Source of the DNA: Theocolax elegans
Taxonomy: Eukaryota > Arthropoda > Insecta > Hymenoptera > Cerocephalidae
Length of the DNA: 64,000 bases
Direction of reading: 5' to 3'
NCBI GenBank assembly: GCA_026168455.1
Contig: CM047426.1
Location: 40,595,313 to 40,659,312, forward strand
Shown here: positions 59,848-64,000 of the stretch, in pieces
Layout of the letters: every line of letters starts with the position of its first letter
How positions within the stretch are numbered: position 1 is the first letter of the stretch
Position numbers and translations under genes: made by a program
The notes under the pieces: model-generated
Told to the model about the DNA's origin: nothing
The model's database searches: none
The model's input: the letters and a program-made list of their open reading frames with translations, nothing else

Positions 59848-60141
59848 TTGTTTTTTCAAGACTAGATAATATATGTATTTTTTCCGTGCGCAAAAAAAAG
59901 TTGTGAATATAACTTGAAAGAATGTGTATTAGTTTACTTATTCCTGATAAAACTCATAAAATAAAAACGGACCTAAAATTTAATGTAATGTTTTTAAAAA
60001 TACGCACAATTTTTCGAAGATAAAATAAATATTAATCAAGTATAACATACACTTTTCCAAATATCTATATGTGAAATATACAATAAATTAAAAATTAAAT
60101 ACATTAACTATTGCATTTTTAAGATAATTCTATTATAAACA
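59848..60141 (+). repeat. Dispersed repeat, copy A (about 295 bp)
   Basis: Starts TTGTTTTTTCAAGACTAG, contains TTTTTTCCGTGCGCAAAAAA, TATTAATCAAGTATAACATA and CACTTTTCCAAATATC, and ends AAGATAATTCTATTATAAAC. A second copy lies at 61405-61720 in the same order and orientation. Both follow GT-rich microsatellite. Confidence 0.85.
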
Positions 60142-60800
60142 GTAATGGCAAAAGAAAATTCAAATTTTAACAGTGGCAATATAAAATACGAATTACATTT
60201 CAAAAGTTTTTCGAAAATTATTATTTTAGTAGTATTTAATTTAAATATTATTCAAAACAAAATTTAAAAATTGTATGGATATATAAGTAAGTAGATTACG
60301 TATATTTATATAAAACAATATCTTAAATAAACAAGTATGTATTTATTAGAAACAAAAGGTTATTTAAGGAATGCCTTTGTTTATAATAATTAAAATAAAT
60401 ATATGGGGTCTGTAACTAAAGGAAAAAATAATTGGATATAATTATGGATTAAAACGCAAATTTTGAAAGAGGGTGCAAATTACGAATTACGGGAGAAATG
60501 GAAGAAACAGGTTTTTATTTATATACCACTAAAATGTTATAAATAATTCTTTAAAACTAATACAAAAATTAATTTAATTAAGTAGAAAGTTTTATTACTC
60601 TAAAAGTACAAAATATTAATGACATATAGAACTCTTGGCGATGACTTAAATAAATTAATCTTAGGAGGTATAGTTCTATTTAGATCTGTTTAAAATAATC
60701 TAAAATTTTAATATGTTTTTACTAAATGCTACAATTAAGTTTATGCACTTTACTATTTTTGGTAAGTTAATTGTTCATTACCACATATATATATATATAT
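60142..60800. other. AT-rich intergenic region
   Basis: No gene, RNA or named repeat recognised. Confidence 0.5.
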
Positions 60801-61330
60801 ATTACACCTTTGGTGTAAGTTATGTCCTAAAATACGTGAAAATTAGTGATTTTATGAGGTTTATGAGGCTTAACTTACAACAGCGGTCTTGGCCAATAAG
60901 CTAACCCAAGCCATTCGAAAGCTCGCGAAAAATGTGAACTTTTGAGAGGTGTTAAATTAAAATCGATTATGGTATGGTAGCATTTTTTTTGATATTCAAT
61001 ATGTCCGGGTGTTCTATCTCTGCGAGATTTTAAAATTAAGAAATGTAACCAGGGTAGATAAGTTCTAAAGATTAATTTAAACAAAAGTTGTTTGTAATGT
61101 TTTTTCAAAAAAATCAACAGATTTTGCGATAAATGGCTTTAAAAATAGAAATTTTTCTAAAAAATTGAAAAATTTCCACTTTTCATGGTCGAATAACTCT
61201 TAAGCAAATTATTTTTAACACTTAAATTTTTTTTGTATGTTCTGGAAGATGTTTCCAGCCTGTTCTCAAATTTTGGAGTGATTTAAAATTTTCATCGTAC
61301 CACTTGACGTGAAATAGCCCATATATATGT
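60801..61330. repeat. Unclassified segment bounded by TA-rich microsatellites
   Basis: Begins with a small hairpin (TTACACCTTTGGTGTAA at about 60801) after (TA)n and ends at GTGAAATAGCCCATATATAT. It could be a non-autonomous DNA transposon remnant, but matching terminal repeats are not seen. The open frames on both strands lack recognisable features. Confidence 0.3.
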
Positions 61331-61404
61331 ATATATATGTATGTATGTATGTGGGTGTGTGTGCGTGCGGCGGAATATTTATATAATATATATATTTTTT
61401 AAAA

Positions 61405-61762
61405 TTGTTTTTTCAAGAATACATAATATATGTATTTTTTCCGTGCGCAAAAAAAAAGTTGTGAACATAACATGAAAGAATGTGTATTTGTTTACTCATT
61501 CTTGATAAAACTCATAAAATTTTTAAACGTATACTCAATAATAATAACGGATCTAAAATTCAATGTAATGCTTTAAATACAGATGCAAAATTATTTGAAG
61601 AGAAAATAAATATTAATCAAGTATAACATACACTTTTCCAAATATCCATATGATATATACAATGGGTTAAAAATTAAATATATTAATTATTGCATTTTTA
61701 AGATAATTCTATTATAAACAATTAAATATATTAATTATTGCATTTTTAAGATAATTCTATTT
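61405..61762 (+). repeat. Dispersed repeat, copy B, with a 49-bp tandem extension
   Basis: Homologous to 59848-60141. The terminal piece ATTGCATTTTTAAGATAATT occurs twice in a row (61690 and 61739), a local duplication absent from copy A. Confidence 0.85.
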
Positions 61763-61767
61763 TTATA

Positions 61768-62230
61768 CTTATTTATATTTTAATTACACCTTTTTATAAG
61801 TAATTTATACTCCATAATAGTTTTCTGCAATTGAAAGTACTCAAATCAAAAACACCTTTCAGAAAGGTGTCAAAACCCGCAAGTATATGTGTTATTCTAA
61901 TCAAACTTTGAAAATTGTTATCTGATAAATAAAATTGTTATCTGTCTGATAAATTTTAAAGTATAAGATAAAAATATCTTTGATTCTAATTCCCATATTT
62001 TCTCTACTTATTTATATTTTTATTACACCTTTTCTATATCTAACTTATATTCCATAATATTTTTCTGCAATTGAAAGTACTCAATTCGAAAACACCTTCC
62101 AAGAAGGTGTCAAAACCCGCAAGTATTGTGCTAATCTAATCAAACTTTGAAAATTGTTATCTGATAAATAAATTTTGCAATTCAATCTAACATTGTTATC
62201 TGATAAATAAATAATTTTAATTTCTAACTA
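61768..62230. repeat. Tandem subrepeats of 239 bp in the left palindrome arm
   Basis: CTTATTTATATTT starts at 61768 and 62007. Each unit continues with ATTACACCTTTT, CCATAATA, TTTCTGCAATTGAAAG, a short hairpin (ACACCTTTC/GAAAGGTGT or ACACCTTC/GAAGGTGT), CAAAACCCGCAAGTAT and AATTGTTATCTGATAAATAA. Confidence 0.85.
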
Positions 62231-62720
62231 CCTTATTTTATCTATTTCTTTGAATTTTAATGAAACATTTTTGTAAATATTACGAAAATTTCGTATAAAA
62301 AATTTCTGCAATTGAAAGATTTGAAATCAAACTGAAATCGACAAGTATTTTGAATCGTACCATAAATTTATATTTTATATAAACATTTATATATATATTA
62401 CTTAAACTTCGAAAAAAGTTTCTGCAATTGAAAGCACTGAAATCAAACTGTAATCGGTAAGTATTTTGAACCATGCAAAAATTTCTACCAATCTGAATAC
62501 AGATTTTTTTATATGAAAAGTATCTTACACTATTATTTTTCATTTCTGGCCCTCACATGTTTTACAGTAATAAATAAATAATATTCTAATGATATTAATT
62601 TGTGCAAAATTAATTTCTGCAATACTAATAAATTGGACATTTCTTTTTTATTCTTTTAAATAATAAAATAATACTTGCACCACCGTTGGTTAAACGCTTC
62701 ATATATGTGTTAATTCTGAC
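61916..62720 (-). repeat. Left arm of a large inverted repeat
   Basis: Reverse complement of 63196-64000. Position pairs sum to 125916 at both the inner end (62700/63216) and the window edge (61916/64000), so there is no net insertion or deletion over 805 bp. By eye about ten substitutions separate the arms. The arm contains several TTTCTGCAATTGAAAG boxes (62062, 62303, 62419). The 87-codon frames on each arm (62280-62543 and 63373-63636) are mirror images and not convincing genes. Confidence 0.95.
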
Positions 62721-63195
62721 ATACTAATGTATTCCTTTACATTTATGAAAGTATATAATACCGTGAAGAAACTGCAATGAGTAATAATATATAAATATTG
62801 CAATACTATCTGGCAATTTTAATATCCTACATCACCAATGATAAAATAGACATCATTATTTTTATCTAATAAAGTTCCCAAAAGAGGCCTGCGATGGCTT
62901 GGTCGGTAGGGCGACGGACTCGTAATCTGGAGGTCCCAGGTTTGATTCCCGGCCCCGGCCGATTGATACAAGCACCACTAGCGACTGTATTTTCAACAAG
63001 TGCTTTCTTCACCAAGACATCGTATGACCTCCGTCGCTGATTAGCAAGTTTTTCTTAGTAGTTATGTAAAATAATTATTATTTCACTTAACTAAGGATAT
63101 ACAATCTACATGATTTTACCAATTAATTAATTAATTATTAAGATACAAGCTAAGATGTATGTAATTATTTATAAAATGTAACATCAGTTAATATA
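62721..63195. other. Spacer of the large inverted repeat
   Basis: About 475 bp between the arms. It holds the tRNA-like sequence at 62887-62960 and otherwise AT-rich DNA without a transposase or any other gene. Confidence 0.8.
62887..62960 (+). repeat. tRNA-derived SINE head in the palindrome spacer
   Basis: A 74-nt tRNA-like fold: A box TGGCTTGGTCGGTAGGGC, anticodon-loop region CTCGTAA (Thr CGT-like), and B box GGTTTGATTCC with T-arm CCAGG/CCCGG. Acceptor strands GCCTGCG and CCCCGGC pair at about five of seven positions and there are D-arm mismatches. Non-tRNA sequence (GATTGATACAAGCACCACTA) continues downstream to about 63060, so a SINE is more likely than a working tRNA gene. Confidence 0.7.
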
Positions 63196-64000
63196 GTCAG
63201 AATTAACACATATATGAAGCGTTTAACCAACGGTGGTGCAAGTATTATTTTATTATTTAAAAGAATAAAAAAGAAATGTCCATTTTATTAGTATTGCAGA
63301 AATTAATTTTGCACAAATTAATATCATTAGAATATTATTTATTTATTACTGTAAAACATGTGAGGGCCAGAAATGAAAAATAATAGTGTAAGATACTTTT
63401 TATATAAAAAAATCTGTATTCAGATTGGTAGAAATTTTTGCATGGTTCAAAATACTTGTCGATTACAGTTTGATTTCAGTGCTTTCAATTGCAGAAACTT
63501 TTTTCGAAGTTTAAGTAATATATATATAAATGTTTATATAAAATATAAATTTATGGTACGATTCAAAATACTTGTCGATTTCAGTTTGATTTCAAATCTT
63601 TCAATTGCAGAAATTTTTTATACGAAATTTTCGTAATATTTATAAAAATGTTTCATTAAAATTCAAAGAAATAGATAAAATAAGGTAGTTAGAAATTAAA
63701 ATTATTTATTTATCAGATAACAATGTTAGATTGAATTGCAGAATTTATTTATCAGATAACAATTTTCAAAGTTTGATTAGATTAGCACAATACTTGCGGG
63801 TTTTGACACCTTCTTGGAAGGTGTTTTCGAATTGAATACTTTCAATTGCAGAAAAATATTATGGAATATAAGTTAGATATAGAAAAGGTGTAATAAAAAT
63901 ATAAATAACTAGAGAAAATATGGGAATTAGAATCAAAGATATTTTTATCTTATACTTTAAAATTTATCAGACAGATAACAATTTTATTTATCAGATAACA
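63196..64000 (+). repeat. Right arm of the large inverted repeat (continues past the window)
   Basis: Reverse complement of 61916-62720, still matching at the last base of the window, so its true outer end is not visible. It carries the same subrepeats in opposite orientation, including the hairpin ACACCTTCTTGGAAGGTGT at about 63808. Confidence 0.95.

Noticed and set aside
62887..62960. Functional tRNA-Thr gene
   Set aside because: Mismatches in acceptor and D stems and continuation into a SINE-like body argue for a tRNA-derived retroposon.
62280..63636. Two near-identical 87-codon frames (MKNNSVRYF...) as a duplicated gene
   Set aside because: They are mirror copies on the arms of the inverted repeat, AT-rich, and include the subrepeat boxes; no family recognised.

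Overview
This window is almost entirely repetitive, AT-rich nuclear DNA from a eukaryote, most likely an insect and possibly a hymenopteran. The reasons are R1-clade and Jockey/CR1-like non-LTR retrotransposons, a Helitron with a companion Ulp1-like protease, a gypsy-type solo LTR, tRNA-derived SINE sequence and long satellite arrays. I see no convincing single-copy host gene. Species assignment is inference. A 100-base run of N (27720-27819) shows it is a scaffold with a gap.

Layout. 1-2272: decayed Jockey/CR1-like reverse transcriptase, open at the left window edge. 2480-2740: a head-to-head pair of relic satellite-like units. 3020-23535: about 78 tandem monomers of 260-263 bp, organised into higher-order repeats (about 1.57 kb, then 1.83 kb), each with a conserved inverted-repeat box. 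23521-24790: hybrid 342-bp units and degenerate monomers. 25060-26900: GC-richer DNA ending in the 3' part of a minus-strand R1-clade retrotransposon. 28283-40690: a roughly 12-kb array of a 57-bp unit which, on the minus strand, reads as a charged 19-residue repeat. It is interrupted at 39112-39983 by a CR1-like 3' end with target-site duplications. Next to it, 40565-40843 is a unique stretch open in the same frame.

42238-42520 is a GGGCCTTA-type minisatellite and 42632-43913 a solo LTR with AATT target duplications. 45366-46022 is an intact Ulp1-like (C48) protease ORF, followed by a broken Lys/Glu-rich segment and a mutated Helitron Rep/helicase (46571-50775). Two Helitron-like 3' termini lie near 53262 and 53997. 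54011-56010 holds three copies of a GTCC...GA-rich repeat, two of them forming a palindrome.

57172-59797 is a minus-strand R1-clade element inserted in a (GT)n microsatellite, with microsatellite on both sides and a 49-nt poly(A) tail. 59848-61720 has a dispersed repeat pair. 61916-64000 is a large, nearly perfect inverted repeat whose arms are built of tandem subrepeats and whose spacer holds a tRNA-derived SINE; it resembles a foldback element and runs off the right edge.

The coding sequences do not form a host pathway. The only cooperating set is the Helitron cassette (protease, Lys/Glu-rich segment, Rep/helicase). Most other open frames are by-products of tandem repeats whose period is a multiple of three, or of microsatellites.
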